DNA of 54,325 bases. Origin: JADGHX01 sp035760965. Its GTDB lineage: Bacteria; Pseudomonadota; Gammaproteobacteria; Steroidobacterales; Steroidobacteraceae. Below, piece after piece: positions 7,950-15,341 of this stretch. The notes beneath the pieces were generated by a model that saw nothing but the letters and a program-made list of their open reading frames with translations, did not search any database and had not been told where the DNA came from. The position numbers were made by a program, and so were the translations under genes. Positions within the stretch are counted from its first letter, which is position 1, and the number at the start of each line of letters is the position of its first letter. The stretch covers positions 1-54,325 of the forward strand of contig DASTRY010000036.1 in assembly GCA_035760965.1 (NCBI GenBank). The letters run 5' to 3'.

Positions 7950-9722
7950 TCATGTCTGCACCTCGGGCTCGCGATACACGACGAGCAGCGGCCAGCGCGG
8001 CGTCGACAGCAGCTCACCGAAGCGCTGCGCGAGACCCTTGATCTCCGAGACGCCGAGAATCAGCAGCTGATCGGTGGAGTCGCCGAGCCGGCGCGCGAGC
8101 TCGCTCGCGACGTTGCCGATGCGCAGCTCCGTGCGCATCTCGAGGCCGTGCACCGCTTGCGCCTCGGCGCGCGCGTCGAGCAGAGCGCGCATGCCCTGCG
8201 GGCGCTGCGTTTCCGTCGCGCCTTGGGGAATCACGTCGACGTAAATGGCTTCCGCATGCAAGTGGCGCAGCAGGCTCGCGGACACGGCGAGCGTCGCCGC
8301 GCGCGCTTCTTCATCCGCCCAATGAATGAGCACTCGCTGCGGCGAGGGTGCGTTCGGCGGCAGCACGAAGACTTCTTCGGCGCCGCGCTGGAGCAGACAT
8401 TCGATGCTCTTCAGCGATTCCGGCTGCGCGGCGATGACCGCGGCGCCCGAGAAGACGCCTTCCTGCGAGGCACAGTCGCGACTGCCGTTCAGCGCGGGCT
8501 CGACACGCGCGGCGACGCGCGTCTTCATGCGCGTCGCCAGCTCGACGAGCAGCGGCTGCGCGCGCAGCCGCGCGACCTCGCTCTCGCTCGGCGCGCAGGC
8601 CGTGAAGCTCGAGAGCGGCGTCGGCAGCACGTGCACGCGGCGCACACCGATGACCACGTTCTGGCCCGGCCGCACGTGAAAGGCGCGCTGCTCCGGCTGC
8701 GTGCGGGTGACTTCGAGAAAGTGACCTTCCTCGCCGTTCACGCGCGCGAGCTGCACTTCTTCCGCGCCTTTCGTCAGCCGCACGCGCAGGCGTTCGAGCG
8801 CGCCGGTGAACAGCACTTCCTCGATGGTTCCCAAGGCGAGATAGCTGCCGGTCAGCGCTTCGCGCGTCGGTGCGAGCTCCACTTCCTCCGGCCGCAGAAC
8901 GGCGACCACTTCGTGCTCGCGTCCCGGCGGTGACCCGTTGACGGTGTGCTCGCGCCGCGGCTCGCCCTTCGCGAACTGGATGCCGTGCTTCGATTGACGC
9001 GCGAGCAGCAGGTTGGCCGCGCCGAGAAAGGTGGCGACGAAGCGTGTCGCGGGACGGGTGTACAGCTCGTCCGGCCGGCCCATCTCCAGCAAGCGGCCGA
9101 GATTCATGACGCCGATGCGATCGGCGAGCGCGAACGCCTCCTCCTGATCGTGCGTGACGAGCACGGTGGTGATTCCGAGCTCACGCTGCACCTGACGGAT
9201 GGTGCGCCGCAGCTCTTCACGAATCTTGGCGTCGAGCGCGCCGAAGGGCTCATCGAGCAGCAGCACTTCGGGCTTGTGCGCCAGCGCGCGCGCCACGGCG
9301 ACGCGCTGCTGCTGGCCGCCCGAGAGCTGCGCCGGCAGGCGCTCGTCCATCCCTTCGAGCGCGACGAGCCGCAGCAACTCCTTGCGACGCTTCACGCGCT
9401 CGGCACGCTTCATACGGCGCACGCGCAGCGCGAATTCGATGTTGTCGGCCACCGTCATGTGACGGAACAGCGCGTAGTTCTGGAACACCAGGCCGACACC
9501 GCGCTCGCGCGCGGCGACGTGCGTCACGTCGCGACCGTGCAGTGCAATTCGACCATGCTCGACGCCGGTGAGACCGGCGATCGCGCGCAGCAGCGTGCTC
9601 TTGCCGCTGCCGCTCGGTCCGAGGAGGACGAAGAACTCGCCGTCGCCGATTTCGACGGACACGTCGTTGACGACCGGAACGCCCTGATAGCGTTTGGTCA
9701 CCTGGTCGAGAGTGATGGACAT
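7950..9722 (-). CDS. cysA: Sulfate-type ABC transporter ATPase CysA with extra C-terminal universal-stress-like domain
   Basis: ATPase subunit of the oxyanion importer, 590 residues against roughly 330-365 for ordinary CysA. Residues 1-240 are a complete ABC domain: Walker A GPSGSGKST at 35-43, Q-loop VFQNYALF, signature LSGGQQQR, Walker B VLLLDEPFGALD and H-loop VTHDQEEA. A TOBE-type region follows (about 255-365). The remaining ~200 residues do not belong to standard CysA. From about 460 they resemble a universal stress protein fold (VLIHWADEEARAATLAVSASLLRHLHAEAIYVDV, later DQLLILGVSE). The ATG at 9722 is chosen because upstream residues do not match the family. First gene of the cysA-cysT-cysW-kinase-regulator operon. 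The tail may let nucleotide or stress state tune uptake; this is an inference. Confidence 0.92.
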   Translation of the reverse strand: MSITLDQVTKRYQGVPVVNDVSVEIGDGEFFVLLGPSGSGKSTLLRAIAGLTGVEHGRIALHGRDVTHVAARERGVGLVFQNYALFRHMTVADNIEFALRVRRMKRAERVKRRKELLRLVALEGMDERLPAQLSGGQQQRVAVARALAHKPEVLLLDEPFGALDAKIREELRRTIRQVQRELGITTVLVTHDQEEAFALADRIGVMNLGRLLEMGRPDELYTRPATRFVATFLGAANLLLARQSKHGIQFAKGEPRREHTVNGSPPGREHEVVAVLRPEEVELAPTREALTGSYLALGTIEEVLFTGALERLRVRLTKGAEEVQLARVNGEEGHFLEVTRTQPEQRAFHVRPGQNVVIGVRRVHVLPTPLSSFTACAPSESEVARLRAQPLLVELATRMKTRVAARVEPALNGSRDCASQEGVFSGAAVIAAQPESLKSIECLLQRGAEEVFVLPPNAPSPQRVLIHWADEEARAATLAVSASLLRHLHAEAIYVDVIPQGATETQRPQGMRALLDARAEAQAVHGLEMRTELRIGNVASELARRLGDSTDQLLILGVSEIKGLAQRFGELLSTPRWPLLVVYREPEVQT

Positions 9723-9768
9723 AGGGGTCGCAATGCTACCGGGGGCTGATCCGTCACCACAGGGCCGG

Positions 9769-9819
9769 GCGGTTATAAGTAAGTAACCGCGCGCGGATGA
9801 GCGGTTACATCTGGGTAAC
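9769..9819. promoter_or_regulatory. Inverted repeats upstream of cysA, candidate operator
   Basis: Two dyads lie 47-97 nt upstream of the cysA ATG. The first is GCGGTTA (9769-9775) with TAACCGC (9784-9790), a perfect 7-bp repeat with an 8-nt spacer. The second is GTTAC (9804-9808) with GTAAC (9815-9819). GCGGTTA recurs at 9801-9807, exactly 32 nt after the first copy, on the same helix face. On the coding strand the second dyad reads TGTTACCCAGATGTAACC, two heptamers 11 nt apart, the geometry used by PhoB/OmpR-type regulators. The TAACCGC heptamer also occurs upstream of the porin (763-769). Confidence 0.5.
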
Positions 9820-9914
9820 AAAACGGTCGGCCGGTCGCGGCCGGATCGCGGGGTGCCTGGATTTCGACTCGCCGGGGGTTTCCCGTACGGTGCGGCGCCC
9901 AGCAGGCGCTTCTC

Positions 9915-10193
9915 TCAAAGAACCATCAACACGCCTTCGGCGGCGGTCAGGTCCCGGGCCAGCGCGACGATCTGTTCCCGGCTTTCGGCCCAGATCATGT
10001 AGGAGATGGAGAGGAAATTGCCGTTCTCGCTGAGCCGCTCGGTGATGCGATCGGTGTCGACGTTGGGCGCGTGCCGCAAGACGATTGCGTGGATGTGCGC
10101 GCGAAATTCCACCGACGGACGGCCGACGACCTTGATCGGATAATCGGTCGGGAACTGCAGCAGCTCGTCACTGCCCGGCTGATCTCCACTCAC
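9915..10193 (-). CDS. ybeD: YbeD/DUF493 family protein
   Basis: A small cytosolic alpha/beta protein (92 residues) of the UPF0250/DUF493 family. It is recognised by the FPTDYPIKVVGRPS N-terminal block and the SISYMIWAESREQI strand. Its biochemical role is not established; the family is usually encoded between dacA and lipB. Here it directly follows the D-amino-acid aminotransferase gene: the GTG at 10193 overlaps that gene's TGA (GTGA). An alternative GTG lies one codon upstream (10196). The expected downstream neighbour lipB is missing from its usual place. The intervening bases 9723-9914 hold only the cysA upstream region. Confidence 0.9.
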   Translation of the reverse strand: MSGDQPGSDELLQFPTDYPIKVVGRPSVEFRAHIHAIVLRHAPNVDTDRITERLSENGNFLSISYMIWAESREQIVALARDLTAAEGVLMVL

Positions 10194-11062
10194 CACGGTT
10201 GCCCCGCAAGCTCCGCCTTGTACTGATCGAACGCGTCCCGGATGCGCTTGTAGCAGGGCCCGGGATTGCCCGTGCCGACGGGCTTGCCGTCGAGCGTCGT
10301 GACCGCGGACATCTCGCGCACGGCGGCGGTGAGCCAGATCTCCTCGGCGTTGCGCAGCTCGGACTCGGTGATCCGGGTCGCTCGATGAGGAATGCCGGCG
10401 CGCTCCGCCAGCTCTTCGATCACGCCGCGCGTGGTGCCCGGCAGGATCTTGCGCGAGTTCGGCGGCGAGCGAATCTCGCCCTGGATGACGACGTGTACCG
10501 CCGACGACGACGCTTCCATCAGCTCACCGTCGCGCAGAAGAATCGTCTCGCTGGCGTTCGCATCCACCGCGAGTTGCCGGAGCAACACGTTCGCGAGCAG
10601 CGAGACCGATTTGATGTCGCAGCGCGCCCAGCGCGTGTCGGGCGCAGTGATGGCCGCCACGCCGTTCTCGAGCGCGGCGGCGCTGGCAACCGGAAACGGT
10701 GCGGCGAAGGCAAACACAGTGCGGGGAACGTTCGGCAGCGGTGCGTGGTTCCGGCCGCGCTCGGCGCCGCGCGTGACTTGCCAGTACACGTATTGGTCGG
10801 CGGTGCCGTTCGGCGCGATGAGCTGCGCGATGATGTCGTGCCATTCCTCGCGCGTGTGCGGGTCTTCCATGCGGATCTCCGCGAGGCTGCGCGTCAGGCG
10901 CTGCGCGTGCGCGCCGAACCGGAATGGGCGGCCGCCGTACACCGGCATCACTTCGTACACGCCGTCGGCGTACAGGAAGCCGCGATCGAAGGGCGAGATG
11001 CGCGCTTCGTCGATCGGCAGGTACTTGCCGTTCAGGTAACAGATCGGGAAGGGTTCGGCCAT
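10190..11062 (-). CDS. dat: D-amino-acid aminotransferase (fold-type IV PLP enzyme)
   Basis: A PLP-dependent class-IV transaminase of 290 residues. It interconverts D-alanine/2-oxoglutarate and pyruvate/D-glutamate or similar pairs. The Schiff-base lysine is Lys151 (RCDIKSVSLLANVL). Other landmarks are FDRGFLYADGVYEVMPVY near residue 25 and the PLP-binding ILPGTTRGVIEELAERAGI segment. Branched-chain transaminase IlvE and aminodeoxychorismate lyase share the fold, but the N-terminal ADGVYEVMPVY pattern and moderate length favour Dat. It lies 6 nt after dacA inside a peptidoglycan cluster, where D-Ala/D-Glu metabolism makes sense. Confidence 0.85.
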   Translation of the reverse strand: MAEPFPICYLNGKYLPIDEARISPFDRGFLYADGVYEVMPVYGGRPFRFGAHAQRLTRSLAEIRMEDPHTREEWHDIIAQLIAPNGTADQYVYWQVTRGAERGRNHAPLPNVPRTVFAFAAPFPVASAAALENGVAAITAPDTRWARCDIKSVSLLANVLLRQLAVDANASETILLRDGELMEASSSAVHVVIQGEIRSPPNSRKILPGTTRGVIEELAERAGIPHRATRITESELRNAEEIWLTAAVREMSAVTTLDGKPVGTGNPGPCYKRIRDAFDQYKAELAGQPW

Positions 11063-11068
11063 ATCGGT

Positions 11069-12226
11069 TCAGAACCAGAGCGCGACGGTGTCGACCATCT
11101 GCGTCCACAAGCCCGCTTCGGGCACGGCTTTCATCGGGTAGAGCGGCACCTTTGCGACCGTCTCGCCCGCCGTGTTCGTTACGATGAGATCGCCGACCGA
11201 CTGATTCGCCGCGAGCGGTGCGACGAGCGGCTCCTTGACGTTGGCGGTGGTCTTGAGTCCCGCGAGCTCGCCGCGCCCGAGCGTCAGCCAGACATCCTGC
11301 TTCACGCCGACCGCGATGGTCCCTTCATCCGACTTGTACACGCGCGGCTTCAGCACGACCTCGCCGCGGCTCTTCACCTTGCCGGTCTCGTAGAACGTGT
11401 AGCCGTAGCCGAGCAGCGCAGCGTTTGCCGCTTCGCGTGCCTTGATGGACGGCGCGCCCATGACCACCGAGATCAAGCGCATGTCGCCGCGCTTCGCGGA
11501 CGCGGCGAGACAGTAGCCCGCGGCCTGCGTGTGGCCGGTCTTGATGCCGTCCACCGAGTCGTCGCGACCGAGGAGCCCGTTGCGGTTGTACTGGCGGATG
11601 TTGTGAAACGTGAACTCACGTTCCGCGAACATCTTGTATTCCTCGGGGAAGTTGCGGATCAGCGCGCGGGAGAGCGTCGCGATGTCACGCGCCGTCGTGT
11701 GATGCTGCGGATCGGGCATGCCGCTCGCATCGACGTAATGCGTGTTCTTCATGCCGAGCTCCGCGGCGTAGTGGTTCATGATTTCCGCGAACCCCTGCTC
11801 GGTGCCGCCGAGATACTCGGCCACCGCGACGGCCGCATCGTTGCCGGACTGGATGACGATGCCGCGCAGCAGATCGATCAACGGCACTTTCGAGCCGACG
11901 TCGAGGAACATGCGCGACTCGGTCGAGTCGATCCCCTGGCGCCACGCCTTCTCGCTGATCGGCACCAGGTCGCTCATCTTCAAGCGACCCTTCTTGACCT
12001 CGTCGAACGCGATATAGACGGTCATCACCTTGGTGATGCTCGCCGGCTCGACGATCGCATCGGCGTTCTTCTCCGCGAGCACGCGGCCGCTCTCGAAGTC
12101 CATCAGGATGTACGACTTCGCATCGATGTCGGGCGCCCTGGGGATCGGTGTGCCGGCGGCGTCGGCGGCGGTGGCGAGAAGCCAAGCGAGCGAGGCGATG
12201 AAGAAGGACGAAAGCGTGCGGCGCAT
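11069..12226 (-). CDS. dacA: D-alanyl-D-alanine carboxypeptidase (PBP5/6 family)
   Basis: A 385-residue serine carboxypeptidase that removes the terminal D-Ala from peptidoglycan pentapeptides. A signal peptide covers residues 1-24. The three catalytic motifs are present: S63-I-T-K66, SGN (near 122, IQSGNDAAVAVAEYL) and KTG (near 225, DGIKTGHTQAAGYCL). The C-terminal domain ends in an amphipathic stretch (TQMVDTVALWF) typical of the membrane anchor. It follows rlpA in the same direction across a gap of about 74 nt, within the cell-wall cluster. Confidence 0.95.
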   Translation of the reverse strand: MRRTLSSFFIASLAWLLATAADAAGTPIPRAPDIDAKSYILMDFESGRVLAEKNADAIVEPASITKVMTVYIAFDEVKKGRLKMSDLVPISEKAWRQGIDSTESRMFLDVGSKVPLIDLLRGIVIQSGNDAAVAVAEYLGGTEQGFAEIMNHYAAELGMKNTHYVDASGMPDPQHHTTARDIATLSRALIRNFPEEYKMFAEREFTFHNIRQYNRNGLLGRDDSVDGIKTGHTQAAGYCLAASAKRGDMRLISVVMGAPSIKAREAANAALLGYGYTFYETGKVKSRGEVVLKPRVYKSDEGTIAVGVKQDVWLTLGRGELAGLKTTANVKEPLVAPLAANQSVGDLIVTNTAGETVAKVPLYPMKAVPEAGLWTQMVDTVALWF

Positions 12227-12300
12227 CCGCGGGGACCCCCGGTTAAAGACAGACGAGCGAAAGCGAGCGCGAATTCTAGCGGAACACCCGCACGCGGACC

Positions 12301-13128
12301 TCAGTCCAGCGCGAGGCGCACGTCACTGATTCCGATTTTCGCGAGCTGCGCGGCCACGCGATCGAACTCCGCGGTATTCGCAACAGGCCCGACGCGCACG
12401 CGGAACAGTCGCGACTTGCCGTCAGGTGGGTTCAGCACGAACGCGTTCTGAATGCCGTTCGCCTTCATGCGGGCGAGGAGCTGCGTCGCGTTGCGCTCTT
12501 CGGCAAATGCACCCGCTTGGACGTACAGCGTCGGCGGCGGTTGCTGCTCGGCGCGGGCCAGTTGGCCAGTGTCTTTCGGCGTGACGACGCGCACTTCGAC
12601 GAGCGTCGTGCCTTCCTTCAGCATGTCGAGCTTGGCCGCGGCCGTGTACGAGAGATCGATGAGACGATTCTTCGCGAAGGGCCCGCGGTCGTTGATGCGC
12701 ACCACGACGCTCTTGCCGTTCCGCAGGTTCGTGACGCGCGCGTACGCCGGCAACGGCAGGGTCTTGTGAGCGGCGGTCATGCCGTACATGTCGTAGGGCT
12801 CGCCCATCGCTGTCGCTTCGCCGTGGAACGTCGGACCGTACCACGAGGCGACGCCGCGCTCGACGTAGCCCTCCGCGGTGTCGAGCACGACGTACCGTTT
12901 GCCGAGCACGGTGTAGAAGGGCGGGTTGCCTCGCTTGCTGCGCGGCTCCCACTTCGGGACCGCGTCCGGAATCGAGTCGATGTCGCGCGGTTTCTCGGGA
13001 ACCGAAGGGCCTGGAACCGGCTGCACCGGCGGTTGCGGCGCGGGCGGCGGCTCGCGTCGGCTGACGACGGAACAGGCGGCGAGCAGCGTGCTGAGCGAGA
13101 CGGCCACGCCGAGCCGGAGCACCCTCAA
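12301..13128 (-). CDS. rlpA: Septal ring lytic transglycosylase / rare lipoprotein A (RlpA), lipoprotein with SPOR domain
   Basis: An outer-membrane lipoprotein of 275 residues. The lipobox LLAAC places the lipidated Cys at residue 19. A Pro-rich linker follows, then the double-psi beta-barrel (about 95-185) with GVASWYGPTFHGEATAMGE and VRINDRGPFAKNRLIDLS, which contain the catalytic-type Glu and Asp of RlpA transglycosylases. A C-terminal SPOR domain (about 195-275, TLYVQAGAFAEERNATQLL) binds denuded glycan at septa. I choose the TTG at 13128 as start: it overlaps the mltB TGA and has GAGGG 6 nt upstream. A GTG at 13122 is an alternative. Upstream open frame lies inside mltB and is not coding. 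Confidence 0.92.
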   Translation of the reverse strand: MRVLRLGVAVSLSTLLAACSVVSRREPPPAPQPPVQPVPGPSVPEKPRDIDSIPDAVPKWEPRSKRGNPPFYTVLGKRYVVLDTAEGYVERGVASWYGPTFHGEATAMGEPYDMYGMTAAHKTLPLPAYARVTNLRNGKSVVVRINDRGPFAKNRLIDLSYTAAAKLDMLKEGTTLVEVRVVTPKDTGQLARAEQQPPPTLYVQAGAFAEERNATQLLARMKANGIQNAFVLNPPDGKSRLFRVRVGPVANTAEFDRVAAQLAKIGISDVRLALD

Positions 13129-14195
13129 GGTTGGCCCTCGATCGGCTGAGGCGCGCCTGCGGCGGCCGGTTCCGTTGCCGCCATCTCGGCCCGCACGCGC
13201 TCTGCGACGGCCTGCGCCAGATCGTGAACGGCCATCGCGTACCGCGGGCTGCGGTTGTAGCGCATGATCACCTGGAAGTTGTCGAAGCCCACGCGATACG
13301 CGGGCCCATCGCTCTGCTCGGCAAACACCAGCATCGCGGGCGTGGTCACCGGCAGAGAGAGGCGCGTCTGCACGCCTTGCGCCGCAAGGCTCGCGATCGT
13401 CTCGTTGAGCGACAGATTGCGCGTGTCCATCACGAACGTCGGATCGGGATCGAGATCCACGTCCGACATGACGGGCGCACCCGGCTGCCAGCCGTGCTCG
13501 CGGAAGTAGTTGGCGATGCTCGCGAACACATCGCCCCAGTCGCCCCACAGGTCACGGCGCTTGTCGTCCTGCGCATCGACGGCGTACTTGCGATAGCTCG
13601 AGGGCATGAACTGCGCGTTGCCCATCGCGCCCGCGTACGAGCCCAGCGTCTTCACCGGATCGAGCCGCTCCTCGCGTGCCAGCAGCACGAACTGCTCGAG
13701 CTCCTTGCGGAAGTAGTCGCTGCGCGGCGGGTAATCGAAGGCGAGCGTCGTCAGCGCATCGAGCACGCGATAGCGTCCGGTGACGCGTCCGTACTTCGTC
13801 TCGATGCCGATGATCGCGATGATGTACTCGGGCGGCACGCCGTGCGCCTTGGCGATGTCCTCCAGCTCGAGCCGATGATCGAGCCAGAGCTGCGTGCCGA
13901 GGGTGATGCGCTCCTCCGTGAGAAAGCGCTCGCGATATTCCCACCACGGGCTCACGCGCTCCGCCGGCTTCGTGATGAGCTCGATGATCTTCGGTTGCGG
14001 CTCGGCCTTGGCGAGCAGCTTGCGCAGCTCGCGCTTCGTCAGCCCGTTCCGCTGCGCGACCTCGTCGATGAACGTCTGGATTTCGGGCCGCGAGAGATCG
14101 AAGCGATTCGGCGGCGTTTGCTGGACGTTCGAGTCCGCCCGCGCCGGCACGAGCGCGACCGCTACGGCCAGCACTAGGAGGATGCGAAGGAGCAC
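13125..14195 (-). CDS. mltB: Membrane-bound lytic murein transglycosylase B
   Basis: A periplasmic lytic transglycosylase of 356 residues that cleaves the MurNAc-GlcNAc bond to give 1,6-anhydroMurNAc. A signal peptide (about 1-20) lacks a lipobox cysteine, so this copy is probably soluble or anchored only by its uncleaved N-terminus. The catalytic Glu is Glu132 (IIGIETKYG), and the family blocks YAGAMGNAQFMPSSYRKYAVD and WGDVFASIANYF are clear. The start is GTG, 2 nt from the rodA stop. The last 20 residues are a Pro/Ala-rich tail. Confidence 0.93.
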   Translation of the reverse strand: MLLRILLVLAVAVALVPARADSNVQQTPPNRFDLSRPEIQTFIDEVAQRNGLTKRELRKLLAKAEPQPKIIELITKPAERVSPWWEYRERFLTEERITLGTQLWLDHRLELEDIAKAHGVPPEYIIAIIGIETKYGRVTGRYRVLDALTTLAFDYPPRSDYFRKELEQFVLLAREERLDPVKTLGSYAGAMGNAQFMPSSYRKYAVDAQDDKRRDLWGDWGDVFASIANYFREHGWQPGAPVMSDVDLDPDPTFVMDTRNLSLNETIASLAAQGVQTRLSLPVTTPAMLVFAEQSDGPAYRVGFDNFQVIMRYNRSPRYAMAVHDLAQAVAERVRAEMAATEPAAAGAPQPIEGQP

Positions 14196-14196
14196 G

Positions 14197-15336
14197 CTAC
14201 GACCCGACGAGTTTCCGGTGCGAATACAGGGACATGAGAATACCGAAGCCCGCCAGCAGGGTCACCATCGAGGTCCCGCCGTAGCTCACGAGCGGTAGCG
14301 GAACGCCGACAACGGGCAGGAGCCCGCTCACCATGCCGGCGTTGATGAATACGTACACGAAGAAGGTCAGCGCGAGACTGCCCGCCAGCAGGCGCGCGTA
14401 AGTGTCCTGCGTCTGCATCGACAGGTAGAGCGCCCTCCCGACGACGAAGAGATAGAGCAGCAGCAGGATCACGAGGCCGAGGAGCCCGAACTCCTCGCCG
14501 ATGACGGCGAAAATGAAGTCGGTCGAGCGCTCCGGTAGGAACTCGAGCTGCGCCTGGCTGCCGTTCATCCAGCCCTTGCCGAACGTGCCGCCCGAGCCGA
14601 TGGCGATCTGCGACTGGATGATGTGGTAGCCGGCGCCGAGCGGATCGCTCTCGGGATCGAAGAACGTGAGCACGCGCTGGCGCTGGTAGTCGTGGAGGAA
14701 GTTCCAGCCGATGAAAGCGCCCAGGGCCGCGAGGACGATGAGCCCGATGATGATCCGCAGCTGCAGCCCCGCCATCACGATGACGAGCATGCCGCCGATG
14801 GCGACGAGCGCGCCCGTTCCAAGGTCCGGCTGCGCGACGATCATCGCGACGGGGATGAACGTGAGCGCGCACAGGACGCCGAGCGAGGTGATGCTCGGCG
14901 GGAGCGCGCGGTCGTGCAGGTACCACGCGCACATCATCGGCACGGCGAGCTTCATCAGCTCCGAGGGCTGAAACCGCACGAATCCCAAGTCGAGCCAGCG
15001 CTGTGCGCCCTTGCCGATGTAGCCGATGAGATCGACCACCAGCAAGAGCGCGATGCCGACGGCGAAGAGCCACGGCGACGCGCGCCGCAGGAAGTTTGGA
15101 TTCACACGGGCGAGGACGAGCATCGCCGCGGCGCCCATGAAGAGGCGCGCGATGGCCCGGCCCACCGTGGGCAGGCTCTGGCCCGACGCGCTGTAGAGCA
15201 CGATGAGCCCGTAGCCGGCGACGAGCGCGAGACCGATGACCAGCGGCCCGTCGATCTTCAGCTCGAACAGCATGCGCGAGGCGCCGGTGAGCGTGCGTCG
15301 CGTGCGCGAGCCGGAGCCGACTTCTTCGTACATCAT
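14197..15336 (-). CDS. rodA: Rod-shape peptidoglycan polymerase RodA (SEDS family)
   Basis: The SEDS glycosyltransferase that polymerises lipid II for side-wall growth together with PBP2; 379 residues with about ten transmembrane helices. SEDS signatures are visible: RWLDLGFVRFQPSELMKLA, AQPDLGTG, and the periplasmic loop GWMNGSQAQLEFLPERSTDFIFAVIGEE. The C-terminus GVPLPLVSYGGTSMV is diagnostic. The ATG at 15336 (or the adjacent one at 15333) lies 5 nt after the mrdA stop. The longer open frame upstream is inside mrdA and is ignored. Confidence 0.95.
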   Translation of the reverse strand: MMYEEVGSGSRTRRTLTGASRMLFELKIDGPLVIGLALVAGYGLIVLYSASGQSLPTVGRAIARLFMGAAAMLVLARVNPNFLRRASPWLFAVGIALLLVVDLIGYIGKGAQRWLDLGFVRFQPSELMKLAVPMMCAWYLHDRALPPSITSLGVLCALTFIPVAMIVAQPDLGTGALVAIGGMLVIVMAGLQLRIIIGLIVLAALGAFIGWNFLHDYQRQRVLTFFDPESDPLGAGYHIIQSQIAIGSGGTFGKGWMNGSQAQLEFLPERSTDFIFAVIGEEFGLLGLVILLLLYLFVVGRALYLSMQTQDTYARLLAGSLALTFFVYVFINAGMVSGLLPVVGVPLPLVSYGGTSMVTLLAGFGILMSLYSHRKLVGS

Positions 15337-15341
15337 GGCGC

